A stretch of 64,000 nucleotides of DNA from assembly GCA_028023455.1 (NCBI GenBank), contig JAQFVV010000017.1, positions 1,548,501 through 1,612,500 on the forward strand, written 5' to 3'. The notes under the pieces were generated by a model. It saw nothing but the letters and a program-made list of their open reading frames with translations, was not told where the DNA came from and did not search any database. The translations under genes were made by a program, and so were the position numbers. This document shows, one piece after another, positions 34,240 through 46,823 of this stretch; the stretch's first letter is position 1, and every line of letters begins with the position of its first letter. Origin of the DNA: Epiperipatus broadwayi. Lineage: Eukaryota; Onychophora; Udeonychophora; Euonychophora; Peripatidae.

Positions 34240-37100
34240 TAGTTTTTAAGCCAATCTTTTCAACTTCTACGTAATTTGAAATATCAATGTCTGCTTTATT
34301 GTCCTGTTCCTCTGGTATAAATATAGTCTATTAATTTTCAGTTGTAGATTTACCAGTTATTGTAAATGGGTTAAAATGCTGAAAAAATGTGATTATATTT
34401 ACTGCCTCTTCCACTTTTAAACTTCTGGTCTTTCACAGAGCTAATTTTAATTGATATATGGCCTTCTCCACTATCTCATTTGACTCTTGATGGTATGCAA
34501 GTATTAAAATATGATGTATGTCATACTTTTTTTAGAAACTTCAAATCTCGAAGACACAAATCCTGTACCATTATCTGTCAGTATAGTATCTGCATAACCA
34601 TTGTTTGCAAAATTTCCAATAGTTTGTAAATAGTTTACCCAAAATTCATACTCTGTCCAATTTTGTATTCTGCCCATACCATGCAATAACTTGCATAGGA
34701 GAACTTGGGAGTGTTGTTTGGCAGGAGTCCTATTTTTAAATGTATTCTTTAATTTGTTTATACCTGGCTACCATACATATCTTCAGCTATCATTTTTGCT
34801 CAAATTATCCCTGGATCATCTTGGGTAGTTTTAATATTTTTTCATGGCCTGTAATAAGTATAACAACTTTATCTTCTTTAACAACACATCCTTTGCGAAC
34901 AGAGAGCTTCTCTTTCTATGGCCACAAGGCTTTATACAGAATATCTAGTTGACAATTTGGTGAACCTTTTCTTATCCAATTCATTAGCTGCTGGATCCTA
35001 GATTGTTCCTTATGCATTTAGCATTAGTCTGGTTATTTATTATTTCTGAATTTATTTTGTCTATATAATTTATTCCAATATCTTTTTATAGGCCCATTTT
35101 TATTTGCAATCCACGAGAAGATGTCTTCTTATATTACGCTCCCTTTCTGATATTCCAATTCAAAATCATATCCAGCTAACAGGTTTACCCAGCATAGAAT
35201 CCTGGGACTCAGCTAATCAGGAGCTGTTTTTCTTTTTGCAAAAATTCATACTGTGTTTCCCATGTTAATTTTTGCTCCAAAAGACATCGTAGGATTTATT
35301 TTCGGGGGATGTCTTATTTTTTTTTCATGTACAAAAATTTACATTTATTCAAGTACTTTTCTTTACAGAAAGCTCTAAGATTTTTATCCCGAAGCCCTCC
35401 ACAATTCCTCTCCAGTACTCGCCAAAATAGCTTTTTTTTTGCATTCATGTTACCTGAGGATCAAAATATTATTCCATTGAAATTTACCATTAAATCAAAT
35501 GTTAATTAAAGACTTAAGAGACAGTAATGGTAACAAAAATAATTACAGATAACAATGATTTGTCCACACAAAAGTACCAAAAAAAAATGCAGGCACAAAA
35601 ATTCAGAATTTTTTTTGTATTTCACGAGTGCACATTAAGTATGTTTATTACAATACATAGCATATTGAATTGCAAAGATTTGTATATGACCCAACCATGT
35701 GCATTCATTAAAAAATGCACATATTGTAAACACCAAATTATTTGTAATAGTCCTGCTTGGATATTCTCTTTACGAGAAAGATTGATGATTTAACTTAAAT
35801 TTAAACTTTGATTATTAAAATCAACAGATTTGGAAATTTTCTTTTTAATTCCTTGATCCACTGTAATTTGCTTTACCACACTGATTTTGATTCCCAAAGA
35901 GTCAAATCACTCTCAGCCAATTATAGGGTTTATGCTGCTTTTTAGCCCGTAAACCTGTAAAAATTTCATTTTTTAAAATTTTTTATTGGCACTTTAGCAT
36001 TCCCTATAATTTTAATCAAATTTTTACTCACATCTTAGTTTTGTTCAGACTTGGAGTTTTTTCACATTTTTGAGTTATTTTTTTTCCAGTCCCTAAAGTT
36101 AAGAATAGTGATACCAGTACACTATCAATTTTCATAACTATTTCTTTATTGAAAGTTGTGACAGCGTGATTTGCTGTATGTCCTTAATTTTCTTTGTTTT
36201 AATTTATTGAGCTGGTTTTTTTCTTTACTGCAGTCTGATTACTAATTTGTAACTTTTTTGTTTTGTCGGCTCATTTTTTGGAGGTATCTATTCTCTCCAC
36301 AACTATACAATTCTTTGTTTTCCATTTACATTCTTTAACTATATAGCCTGGTTTTCTACAACAAAAGCAAATAATTTTGTTGATATTATCCCTTTTATTT
36401 ATGACTGTCTTGTTAACTTCTGACGTATTAACATGTTGAAACATCTGTACTAGTTCTTTTACTAGCTCATAAGCTAGTCCTATTTTTATGGTCATTTCAT
36501 TTGTTAAGCTACTTGTGGCTAATAACTGTTAGACAGTCATATATTTCCCATAATAGCTGTTCTAATACTGTTACTAGCATTCATTCGCTTTTAATTTAAA
36601 AGATTAGATTTATTTCTGTTAAACAAAACTAGCTTAGCAATGGTTTCAACCTAGAAGGTCATATTTATAGTGTTCAAACTTGACATCTGAGATTGATTAA
36701 GAGAAAAGAGTCTGCATAGAGGCAATTTTTAATAAGCTTTAAGGTTTGGTCATAATAAGTTTCTTGCCTTGTCTGTTCTGGAAATGGAGACGAGCCATAA
36801 GCTTTGACAGTTGAGACCTGAAATAATTGTTTAGTCTTTCTGTTACTGTAGTGTGCGAAAGCTTTTCTGGTTCTGATGGATCACAAAGTCATTTCGCCAA
36901 TTCAATAATCTTTTGACTAGCATAATACAGTACCTTGGTTTTTATTTCATCATCTATAGTACTGTTTATTAAGCATAGTTTCTCAATTCTTTTACTATAT
37001 ACAGCCTATTCTGATGGACTATTTATTTCAAATTCATTTATTATCGCTTGAGGTAAAGCTATTTTTTTGGTTTCTCACATACACTGGTTTTATAAATAAT
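34240..37100 (-). pseudogene. Ty3/gypsy retrotransposon remnant (gag-pol)
   Basis: Minus-strand fragments are in the standard order. Gag: INEFEINSPSE and YSKRIEKLCLINSTIDDEIK (about 36960-37060), then LCDPSEPEKLSHTTVTERL (about 36800-36890). Nucleocapsid zinc knuckle CFCCRKPGYIVKEC (about 36330-36375, His replaced by Tyr). Protease/RT junction, with a PIIG..FDSLGI string (about 35900). RT/RNase H end SPRILCWVNLLAGYDFELEY (about 35140-35205). Integrase zinc region REALSVRKGCVVKEDKVV...IQG (about 34800-34915) and core TILTDNGTGFVSSRFE (34533-34596), then YHQESNEIVEKAIYQLK (about 34448-34498). Much of RT and RNase H is deleted, there are many stops, and no LTR is recognised. About 2.9 kb remains of an element normally around 5 kb. 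Its left part lies against foldback F9. Confidence 0.78.
35320..35820. other. Segment replacing the gypsy RT domain
   Basis: Where reverse transcriptase should lie, both strands show only AT-rich sequence. A plus-strand frame at 35527-35793 is open but matches nothing I know. It is probably a deletion scar or a further insertion. Confidence 0.35.
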
Positions 37101-37119
37101 TTGATTTTGGTTAGTACAG

Positions 37120-38060
37120 TTTTCCATCAGAACTGATGGATTGTGCCAATTATGAATTATTAAAATATCTACATATCTAGAATAATATATTGTTATTTGT
37201 CTAATTATTCTGTTTTAATTATAATACTTCCTAACTCATTAATAAATACTGATGGCATTAATTTAGTAATTGCACAACCCGTAACCCATTCTTTATGTAT
37301 ATACCAAAATTCATTATTGTATTTAAAATATAAACTATTATGTGTTAATGTTAAAGTATCTTCTATAATATTATGTTTACATCATTTTTGTATTCATTAA
37401 AATGTTTTATTGATATTTGTATACTTAAATCTTGGAGTACTTGGATATATTCTTTTTAATATCCATTGTAAAATGCTTTGATTTCTAATCAATTATATAT
37501 TGTTTAATACTATATGTAATTTTATACAAAGTTCTTTATAACTAAAATGTTAACCATTTATTTTAATATTTATGGAATTTCTGTAAAATTAAACCACTAC
37601 AATTGAATAATAATCTCATTGAATTATTATCTTTATGGATTTTAGCGTTGGTAAAATAGTATAGGTTTTCATAAGAAAAAGGATACAATAATTTATACTA
37701 GTTTATAGTTATAATTTTCTAATAATTTTATTTTCATATTCTATTCTATCTATATAATGATGATAATATATAATAAATCTATTGCCTTTATCTTCCTTAC
37801 ATACTACATATTTTTAATATCTTTAATAAGATTTATATGTGTAGTCTTTGTTGCTAATTTTCATTTCATATAAATGTTAATTAGCAAACAGTTAATTTTC
37901 TTTTTATCATCTGCTGAGATATGGACTAATTTGATTATCATCATTAATTAAAGGCATGAATGACAATCCTTTACTTAGTGAAACGTTTTGATCTGTAGAA
38001 AATTTAAAGACATTAAATTTATGAAATTATCTTAAATTTCCTTATTATATGTCACCTATT
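37120..38060 (-). pseudogene. Penelope-like element, N-terminal and RT core part
   Basis: Minus strand from about 38015 down: FSTDQNVSLSKGLSFMP matches the conserved L.S..........L..GL.F.P start of Penelope proteins. VVCKEDKGNRFII (37770-37808) matches the KADKG...V box. FTNAKIHKDNNSMRLL (about 37600-37670) matches PK.HK......R. FKYNNEFWYIHKEWVTGCAI and KLMPSVFINEL (about 37225-37330) match F.....Y.Q..G..MG...S. RYVDILIIHN (37150-37185) matches the catalytic RYVDD box, here missing one Asp. Multiple stops and frame changes are present. The sequence breaks off at about 37120 and resumes at 31060. Confidence 0.72.
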
Positions 38061-38270
38061 TATAAATATATATTGCTTATAATAATTCTTTCATATACAC
38101 TTTAATGCAAAAAAAATTTTTACTAAAACTTTTTTATTTTCCTGACAGTTTCGACTGTCCAGCAGTCTTCATCAGAGTGAGGAAAATAAAGAAATTAAAA
38201 AATTGTTTTGCATTAAAGTGTATATGAAAGAAGTATTATTATAAGCAATATATATGAATATATGAAGAAA
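38055..38270 (-). mobile_element. Penelope pseudo-LTR-like terminus with palindromic arms
   Basis: Arms TATATTGCTTATAATAATTC and CTTTCATATACACTTTAATG on the left are answered by CATTAAAGTGTATATGAAAG and TATTATTATAAGCAATATAT on the right. The loop holds the hammerhead motif (next feature). It stands directly upstream of the Penelope-like coding relic on the same (minus) strand, where the element's 5' terminal repeat belongs. Confidence 0.7.
38146..38187 (-). ncRNA. Hammerhead ribozyme motif of Penelope type
   Basis: Minus strand: CTCTGATGA, then stem II GACTG/CAGTC with loop CTGGA, GAAA, CTGTC, then AGGAAAATAAA. Stem I can pair CT with AG next to the core and, after a CTCA bulge, TTTTC with GAAAA. 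CUGAUGA and GAAA are intact, with C after GU as the cleavage site. One extra A follows CUGAUGA before stem II, as also in family A; whether this is tolerated needs testing. Position at the head of the Penelope relic agrees with known hammerheads in those elements. Confidence 0.68.
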
Positions 38271-39135
38271 TGCAAAGGAAGTAAAGGAGAAGAATAAGAG
38301 TATTTATAAAATTGTTGATCATTAACATCAAAATTTGAATATTTGATCTTATATTCATTTAATATCCAGTCTATTTTTTTTATGTTTAACAGTTATATGA
38401 TGATTCCCTTTAATCCTATAGTTATATAAAAAAGCGTTGAAATATTTTTTTTTTAAAATTTAAAATTACCAATATTATTATTTAAAACTGCATATTTTTT
38501 GTCTATAAAAATTTGAAGAATGTAATTTACTAATTGTACTTTAAATTTCCAATTGCTAGATAGTTTTTTATTATTTTTAATAGTAATTTTACTTGTATGA
38601 GAGTTTACCATTATGTATTATAATAGTTTTTTCGCTTTTTTATCTCAATATCTGTTTATTGAAATGTAGCAGGCAGTAAGTAGCATTAATTATTAGTCCG
38701 TACTCCCATCTTAATAAGATTTAATTTATATTTATGAAGGCAGTAAATAATTAGCTCTAGATGATATTTTTCTTCATATCTAATCCTAAGAATTTTCAAA
38801 AAAGAATGATTACATTAAATTCATAAGCTTTTATATAAGACAAATTTTGAGTTTCAGTGAAAAATAATAAATAAAACAATGAGATTTTAGAAAAAATTGC
38901 TATCGTCAAGTGACAATAAAATAGAAGACATATTAAAAGTGAGCTTTAATAAAAAAGTTTCATTTTCAAGTGCAATCACATTGCGGATGGACCTAATGGG
39001 AAGTGGAAAAAAAAAGAAACTTGATGCCATTATTTAATTTTCAAAACAAACCCGAATTTAGTGAAAGAAAATGGTAATAATAATTTTATAAATAGCTTAT
39101 AAACATTAATTCTTATTAAGTGCATGGTCAGCACA
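38271..39135. other. Intron 1, AT-rich
   Basis: A faint non-LTR RT-like reading on the minus strand near 38700-38790 is too weak to call. No other feature is seen. Confidence 0.3.
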
Positions 39136-39523
39136 TAAATACATATAAGGCTTTAACCTTAATACTATGCACCTTGAGTGCTTAATTTTACCACGAGAGG
39201 GACCTCTACAAATCATAACACAAGATTATGACTTTATAAAGATAAGAGCGGCCATCTTATCTTCAACTCACCGTGAATTGAAAGATTTTATGAATGTTGA
39301 TTTCCAAACGAGATAGTTTACTTAATTAGTGAAGAACTTACTAGTTTCATACTCCAAATCAAAATGCTTTAGATTTGCCTATATAATTAGAAAGTAGGTT
39401 GAAGATAAGATGGCCGCTTTTTATAAAGTCATAATCTTGTGTTAAGATTTGTAGAGGTCCCTCTCGTGGTAAAATTAAGCACTCAAGGCGCATAGTATTA
39501 AGATTAAAGCCTTATATGTATAA
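39136..39523. repeat. Foldback element F7 (about 130-bp arms)
   Basis: Left arm 39136-39268: ACATATAAGGCTTTAA, TTTTACCACGAGAGGGACCT, CAAGATTATGACTTTATAAA, GCGGCCATCTTATCTTCAAC. The right arm, 39398-39523, begins GTTGAAGATAAGATGGCCGC and ends TTAAAGCCTTATATGT. Arms are about 95% alike, with an unpaired spacer of about 130 bp. A MITE-like element. No open frame. Confidence 0.92.
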
Positions 39524-41300
39524 ATAGCTTATGTATTATAGCTGACAATTTATATGCATAGTGATATTGATTATAATCTAAAACTCCCAGCTATTTATTC
39601 CAGCACACAAAAAAATTATTGAATATTTCAAATGTTTTTCTAAAAGAGAAAACAAAATTTTTCAGATTTAAAGACAAATTTTAAAACAATATTAACAAAA
39701 AGAAAGTAAGAATTAAAACATTTATTTAATTAAATAACAATCGGAGAAGAATGTCTTATTAAATTTATGAACAACCTCACTTTTCACTTTTATTGAACAT
39801 ACATATCACTCTGACAGTCAACCAATTTTTTTCCAAGATCTGGACTTTGGAGACTATCTTAAAAGAACTTATTGTCCTGAATCTAATAATGGTAGTAAAG
39901 AACAGTTTGCCATGGGCCTTTATAATAAAAAAATATTCTTGCCAGGAAGAGAACAATATGGAAATTATTATAAACAAATAAATAATAGTAAGTATACTAT
40001 TTTCCCAAGTACCTTAATCCTATTATATATTGAAAAGTAAATAATTAACTGTCTATGTTTGGCATAAAATCATTACAATAAAAAATATCAGGCTGGAAAT
40101 AGAATTTGCATTTAATATCCCATGTAGTATTCTGACTAATATTTGGAAAATAGTATTAATCATAGAGATAAGTTAATCCTTGAAAATATTTCATACAGCA
40201 TTATGTATTAGAAGATATCATTTATCAGTTCCTACATGGTCAGGAAGCCATATTCTTCTGTTATTGGAAAATGGATTATATAACATCAAATAGTAGTGCT
40301 GTCAACTAACTTAAAATTGTTTAAAGTTCATTAGTTCAAATCATTATTGGTACAATTGACTTGGAATCCTTATTAAATAGTAATTTTAATTCTATTCAGT
40401 GCATTTCAATAAATCAATTAGATAGTAAATATGAAGCCCTGATTATTGTTTATGGCATAACTTTGGGTAATGAAAAATGTTAATCCACAATTGCAAGATA
40501 ATATTTCTGGAAATCAATAAATTGTTGGCACTTTTTCTGATTAAACAACATTTCTGACAACAAAAAATATCATATCAATTGCTCTCAAATCACGTTACAG
40601 GAAAAAAAAAGAAAAATTACTTACATAGAATATAAAAGTTGAATATGACCAATTTGTATCAAATAATGCTAAAGTTATGTATCTATAATAGGATTATCTT
40701 CTCATTCATTATGCCAAAGGTGAATTAATAGTTTTATGCTTAATCCATTCATTTTTATTATTTTATTTGGAGATATATTCGTTAAGAGCTTGATTAATTT
40801 AGATTTATTATTAGAAAAGTGATTAAATGTTGATTTAAAATAAATATTAATTAAAAATAAGTTTCAATGTAAAATATAAATTTTATGAACAAAAATTCTT
40901 GATTATAGTATATACTAAGGGCATGTTCTTAGAATTTGTACAGTATTTGAAATAATTATATAAAATGCATATTTAAATAATTAATGCTTTATTAATTATT
41001 GCTCATAAGTTATTCTCTCATTTGTCTTTCCAAATGGTTCATTAATTTTAATGCACAAAATATCCCTCATGCTTTGTTTTTTTTAAGTCCTGGTTTTTTA
41101 TTATTATTTTTTTGTCATATTAATATTATAATTTTTCTATTTTTGTCATTTTTTAAGTATATACTGGGGATATATTTTATACTAATAATTCTTAATATAT
41201 GAATTTTTTTTTTGAAGAGTTGTGGGGTGGAGTGGATTGAAGCCTGTCCATTAAAATATGAAGACTGGCTATCTTAATATAAGCTGAGCATTGATTGTAT
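39524..41300. other. Intron 1, AT-rich unassigned
   Basis: No supported gene, RNA or repeat; only short overlapping open frames with AT-driven composition. Confidence 0.4.
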
Positions 41301-41313
41301 ATATGTGTGGAGA

Positions 41314-41376
41314 TGATAATCTTTACCAATTGACGAGTGCTGGCTTAGCACGAAATGCGTATATTGGTGATTATTT
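41314..41376 (+). ncRNA. Hammerhead-like motif, core mutated
   Basis: It is a second copy of the motif at 3074-3141. Core TTGACGAG (41330-41337), stem II GTGCTG/TAGCAC, GAAA (41352-41355), then TGCGTAT, A41363 as the cleavage base. Stem I is excellent: ACCAA pairs TTGGT and, beyond a TTT bulge, ATAATC pairs GATTAT. The first core base is T instead of the invariant C (it pairs with G8 in known structures), so this copy is probably inactive. It is followed at about 41420-41465 by a tRNA-like arm (GAGTTCAAACCCC). Confidence 0.6.
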
Positions 41377-44300
41377 ATCTTTTCGACATGAGTGTGATCA
41401 AGCATGTCAGCAGTATGAGATAGCATGGATAGTTGAGAGTAGTGTGAAAGTCTGAGTTCAAACCCCATATATTCTAGTAATAATTCTTGAAAGTGATTGT
41501 AAAAGATGGTGAAACATTGGAAAGAAATTTTAATGTAATATACAAAAGGATGTTAAAAATAAACAAATGGTTTATATAAAAAACCCAGGATTTAAAAAGA
41601 ATAAAGTATACTAAGTATTTATATGTTTAAATGCATAGTGTTTGAAACTTTGTATTTCTACTGGCAAAATTTGTAATTTCTCTGCAATTTTTAATCATTA
41701 TATTTTTTTATACTTATAGAAAATTGTGTATATTAATCATAAATTGTTCAGTAAAACTTTGATTTCAGCAAACAGTTTTGGCTATTTAATTTTATTATTT
41801 TAAAATTAATTTTATTTTAAACCAGTTTTGTTGATTCCTCCGATGTTTAGAATGCTTTGGCCTCTCAAACTGAGATGTGAGGGTATATTGTTTTTTTTGA
41901 ATGGTTTGGCTATTCATTTACAAATCATTTTCTTTCATTTTTCAGAATTGCCTTCCTTATAATAATTTTATATAATTATACTTAGATATGTACAAACTGG
42001 TTATTGTCATAAATATTTTATTATTTGAACAATTCATTTCTTCAGATCATCCCCTAGTCCTAATTAGTTTGAATGTTTGATATATTCTTGCATTAACATT
42101 AATATTATAATTTAATCAAAAGTTAATACAGAATAAAGCTCTAAATCATGTTTCTTTTATTTAGACTAAACTATTTGTATAGAATTGTTAGAATTAGTCG
42201 CAATCTCTAGGTTTATTAGATTCAAAGTGTTAAATTGTAATAATTTTGATATATAGAATTGCAAGTGGAAGGCGTTCTTATAAAAGATAGCAATTGAAAT
42301 TGTATTCGCTAATAACATATATTGCTTGGTCATTATAGTTTTTAAACTAGCAATATAATTCTTATCTGCAGTGTTGAAATATGTATATTTGGAAAATCAT
42401 TAGCAGCATTAGTCATTCACAAGTGAATACGGCCATTCCAATTTCAAGAATAAAAAACCAAAAAAGGCCTTACCAATAGGAATAGTAGTAGTCATACCAG
42501 CTGCCATTGCAAGGTTTTGAATATTAAACATGTTAATAAAATGAAAATCTAGGCCACTTAGAGATGGAAACAAATTAAGCTGCTTCATGGAGATGTCTAT
42601 TGCCCCCCCTCTTCTCAGTAGCTGTATACAGAATGATTTTACATAAGATTTTATGAATTTTATAATGATCATGTAATGCAAAATTTATGTTATTATTACT
42701 TACTCAAAAAGAAACAGTTTGGAGTATAGTGACAAGGAGGTAACCAGTTTTTCTGTATTTTTATTTAAATCTAGCCTCATATTTATGAAACTTAAAAAAA
42801 AAAAAAAGGAGACCAAAGAATGCGGAAAACTTCTCTTAAAAAAAAAATTGAGTGAGAAATTGATCTGTATAAATAATATATGCTGTCGTCTTATCCATGT
42901 TAGCTTGAGTTTATGCTTGTCTGTATATTTCTGTAAAATGTTGATTAACATAAGCATATAAGCAGTTTTTTTTGGTGACAAAAATATGCATTGTCATTCA
43001 TATATGATTCATATATGCTACCCATAAGACACTTATCCTCATAAATACCTGAGATTCTTTGTTCTATTGGTTTATGTAAAAGGATTGATACATATTGTAA
43101 ATAGCAATGCACTAAGAGGTGAGTCTAGGGTCTTGATAGAAAAGAATAAATTTTCAATTGAATGTTACATGGATTTCACGACTTAATAGGAGATTAATCA
43201 GTAAGTTTTAGATTGAGTTATTGCTGTATTTTCAAGTGTTTGTATAAGGATGATAGTTGTACAAAAGCAAAGCCCCCCTCCCCCATTTAAACTATGCCTA
43301 AAATTGGTCTATATAGTAGAGCTGGTTCTCCAGTAAATGAACCTTTTTTTAACAATTGAATAGATGAAATGAACAGTAGTAGATAATATTCGCTTGATTC
43401 CAATATTTTAATTTCCAAAGAATAGGTCATGTATTGTATAGAAGGATGTTGGTTTGGATTTTGTATTAAAAAAGTCCATTGAGATTGGATATCTCTGAAT
43501 TTTTTATACTTTCTTTGATGGAAAATTAGTAAGAAGTAAAGTTATGAATTGGTTCATATGTGTAAATACAAACCAAGGTAAGCTGTTTTGTTTTCCTTAG
43601 TGGCAGGAATTCAGCACCCTTGATAGTTTTAATGCAAAATTACCTGTATAAAAGGCTATGTCATGTTCTAAGTCATCCATAAAATTCTGTCCAGATTGAA
43701 AACTTCTGCCTGAAATGTAGGAATATTTCATTCATGTTGTTGGTTATTTTTATTATATTCTCATTATTGAGGATTAATGGTATCCATATTATGGAATAAT
43801 ATATTTATACTTACTGAGTGTAGCTTCTTATCTAGATGTGTATATTTATTTAAAAAAAAATCTTTTTCTTTGTAACCAAGTAATCTTTTAAATATCACAT
43901 GTATTTGTAGATCTTAGTTAAATTTTTAATATATGTGTGGTATCTAGTTAGTTGCACTGGATAATTTTTTTATATATGCTATCTGCAAATGCTAATAATT
44001 TAAATATTGGACGAGTTAGGTGGGTTATGTGATCTATATATGATAGGATATTGATATAAAATGATCCAGTGCTATACAAGTTTCAACTTCACATCTTTTA
44101 CTTTGAAAACTAATTTAAATAATAATAATAATTCAGGCATCTGAGATCACAATAAAATTTTGGGGAATAAGGAAAGTAGTGTATGGTTGAAGAGTGCCTA
44201 CGATTGTGGAAAAGTATATAATCAAAAGGAAAGAAACCCCCATTTCCAACGAATAAGTTAAGAAGGTATATATGGATGATAGGGCATAGGATGGAGAAAA

Positions 44301-44580
44301 GCAGAGAGTTTAAGGCCAGGATAAATCTTAATAATTGCAGGACCATTGATGTTTTTCATGAATATATAAAGCAGAACTAAGATATTTATTTTTAACCCTA
44401 CTTTTATGTACTTTATTCTTTCATTTAAGCTCAAACTACTCTGACTTATATATATCTTCTTACAAAAACAAGGGATAATATATACTACTCCAGGAATAAT
44501 CTTCCTATCAAAAAAATTTGTTGTATGATTTAAGAAATGGTACGATGATAAAATGAGTTGATTAATAAGTTATTGTCTAT
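41377..44580. other. Intron 1, mostly AT-rich, unassigned
   Basis: The string CATTCACAAGTGAATACGGC (42415-42434, continuing CATTCCAATTT) recurs in inverted form near 50771-50803, so a short dispersed repeat is present. I see no gene. Open frames at 42409-42981 overlap on both strands and have no recognisable motif. Confidence 0.35.
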
Positions 44581-44593
44581 TTAATTTGAAAAC

Positions 44594-44855
44594 AGGCAAA
44601 ACTCTCCATACAATAGTGCCACTCAGTGCAAGCCAGAGTAGATCAATGGATGCCAGAAGGCTTGTGCATAAAATCCCTATCTAGTGCCTACTCATCCAAT
44701 ATTCCCAAACTAGTTTCTGGCTTGTGGCCTTTGTCATTGAGGAGCATCCATTGATTAATCTGGCTTGCCCTGAGTGGCACTACTGTATAGAGAGTTTTGC
44801 CTGTTTTAATAACAGTTATGAGCAAGCATAAGAAATGGTGATCATGTGATATTTA
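44594..44855. repeat. Family A, short palindromic copy
   Basis: Left AGGCAAAACTCTCCATACAA...ATTCCCAAACTAGTTTCTGG with the minus-strand core (TTTGTCATTGAGGAG variant), then an abrupt join to the right terminus CATCCATTGATTAATCTGGC...GAGAGTTTTGCCTGTTTTAA. The outer terminus GGTGATCATGTGATATTTAA follows at 44838. The middle of the element is deleted. Confidence 0.85.
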
Positions 44856-46375
44856 ATTTTAAATGAAAAAAAAAAGAGCTTATCTTCATAATAACTATCC
44901 CATTTCCTCCTAATAGTTAAAAGGAATTTTGAGAGAGGGCAGAAAAACCTTGCATTTATAGGTATGCTAATAGATCTGTTTGTGAACAACTATAATTTTT
45001 TTTTATCTCTAACAGACCTAGGATATATGAAATTGTTATTTTCTTTCACCTTATTAACTGAATAATTTTTACAACAGAGTTTAATCCCTCTATATTAAAG
45101 ATCATGTTTTTATGTTTATAAAAAAATTTCTTTTTAAAATAAAATTTTATGGATAATTATGTGTTGTGTGATAAATTATATGTTATATGGATTTAGATCC
45201 CAACTGTAGGCTTTCGAGTTTCTAGCCGCCATCACAAAATAATAATAATAATAATATTTGTCATCTTGTAACTACTTAGTTACTATTGTTGTGGCTACTG
45301 TTGCCATAATTTTGCAATGGCCAATGAACATGCTAGTCCATTGTTCTGTTTATTTGATGTTTTTTGCTGACTTTTTCATTTCTTCTCCAGAAAAGCTATT
45401 CATTCTGAAATATTTCATTACCCTGTATGATTATAATGTGTTAATGTTTTGTATTCTCAATAAAAACAATAACATTGTATTTTTTAGAATATCTTTCCTT
45501 GACATAATTTCTGTAACATAAATAGAATCTACTTCTATAAAAACTGTGCTCAAGTTCAAATCCACTTCAACAAAGATGTATGTTTACAATAAAGGACTAG
45601 CAAATTGAAGAACATGTTAATGGGTCTTCTGATCATGTCATTGTATATAATATTTTATAGTGCATTTTTGAATGAAACATTTCTAATGCTTTTGTATTAC
45701 GTCAGTAAAGTGCTCACAGTTATGCTAGCATCATATACAGCTAATTTAGTTGTTGTATGAGGAAATCTCTTTTAATTTGTTAAAAATATTAGCACTACAT
45801 TGAGTCTGCACTGACTTATTTATCATGGACATAAATACTCCAAACATTTGAGTCCAATCAAATTATATAGCAAACGGTACACTATTATTTTTAACAAATG
45901 TGATGCATCGATTGAAAATAATTATTAGATGTTTATTGGAAAAATCTATAGAAATTGTGATAGGTATTCATATTTTGTCATGATTTATCTGTGATTATGA
46001 TATTAAAAAGGTGCATAAAATTCCCATATTAGATGTAAAGACTTACTTGGAGCTAATAGAATAGAGATTTTGAAAGATTTTAAATTGTTTAATAGACAGA
46101 CAATAGAAGAGAACTTTCCAGAGAAGATGATGTGCATATTTTCTTTAATAGATTAGTACATATTATATTCGGATGTAGATATTTTATCAAGTCCATCAAA
46201 AGAAAAGGGTATTTCATTTTATCACATTTACTTGCATTATTGATGGTGTAAATATAAATTTTTGAAAGTTAAATGAGAAATTGTTGAAAAATTAATTGAA
46301 ATTAAAAATTTATTGTAAAGTAAATCTGAAGAAAAATAAAAATTTTACAAAGTAATAATGATTTTGAGGCTGCAG
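44856..46375. other. Intron 1, AT-rich unassigned
   Basis: It holds a short (ATA)n run at about 45239-45254. No gene is supported. Confidence 0.4.
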
Positions 46376-46823
46376 AAAGGAGTTTTGCTATTAACTGAAA
46401 GGAGACCCTTTGATTCCTCTTGGAGGCCTTAAAGGAACCGAGCAGGGCAAATTCCTAATGTCCACTCCATACGTTCTTGTCGTTACAGCTGTTATTACTA
46501 TGTGATTATTCATATAGTATACGAACATGGATGGGCTGCTCACCAACACGCATTAGCCAGCGTAGTGAGTTTATTGGCTTTTTACCTCTGAGTTTAAGAT
46601 CAAGAAACACCATGGTCTTTCTTCTCAGTGCCTGATAAGGCAGAATGAATGTTTGTATAAATGATAAATATTTTCCCAATACATATATACAATTATGACA
46701 GACAAAAATTAAGCATGGCCCTTATTCCCAGGAGGCTGTAAAGTCACCAACCAAGGCAGCGGTTGGTGGCCGAAGGCGGAGGGTGCTAAGAATCCCCTGA
46801 TTGCGGACCCGGGCTGCCATTTG

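Noticed and set aside
38560-38790. Possible second non-LTR RT fragment on the minus strand
   Set aside because: Only a vague pattern (LRIRYEEKYHLELII) without any firm RT motif or neighbouring domain.
42409-42981. Overlapping open frames on both strands
   Set aside because: No recognisable domain; composition-driven; they overlap each other antisense.
45195-45240. Hammerhead-like reading on the minus strand (GTGATGGCGGCTAGAAACTC)
   Set aside because: The CUGANGA core is absent and no flanking stem I pairing is found.
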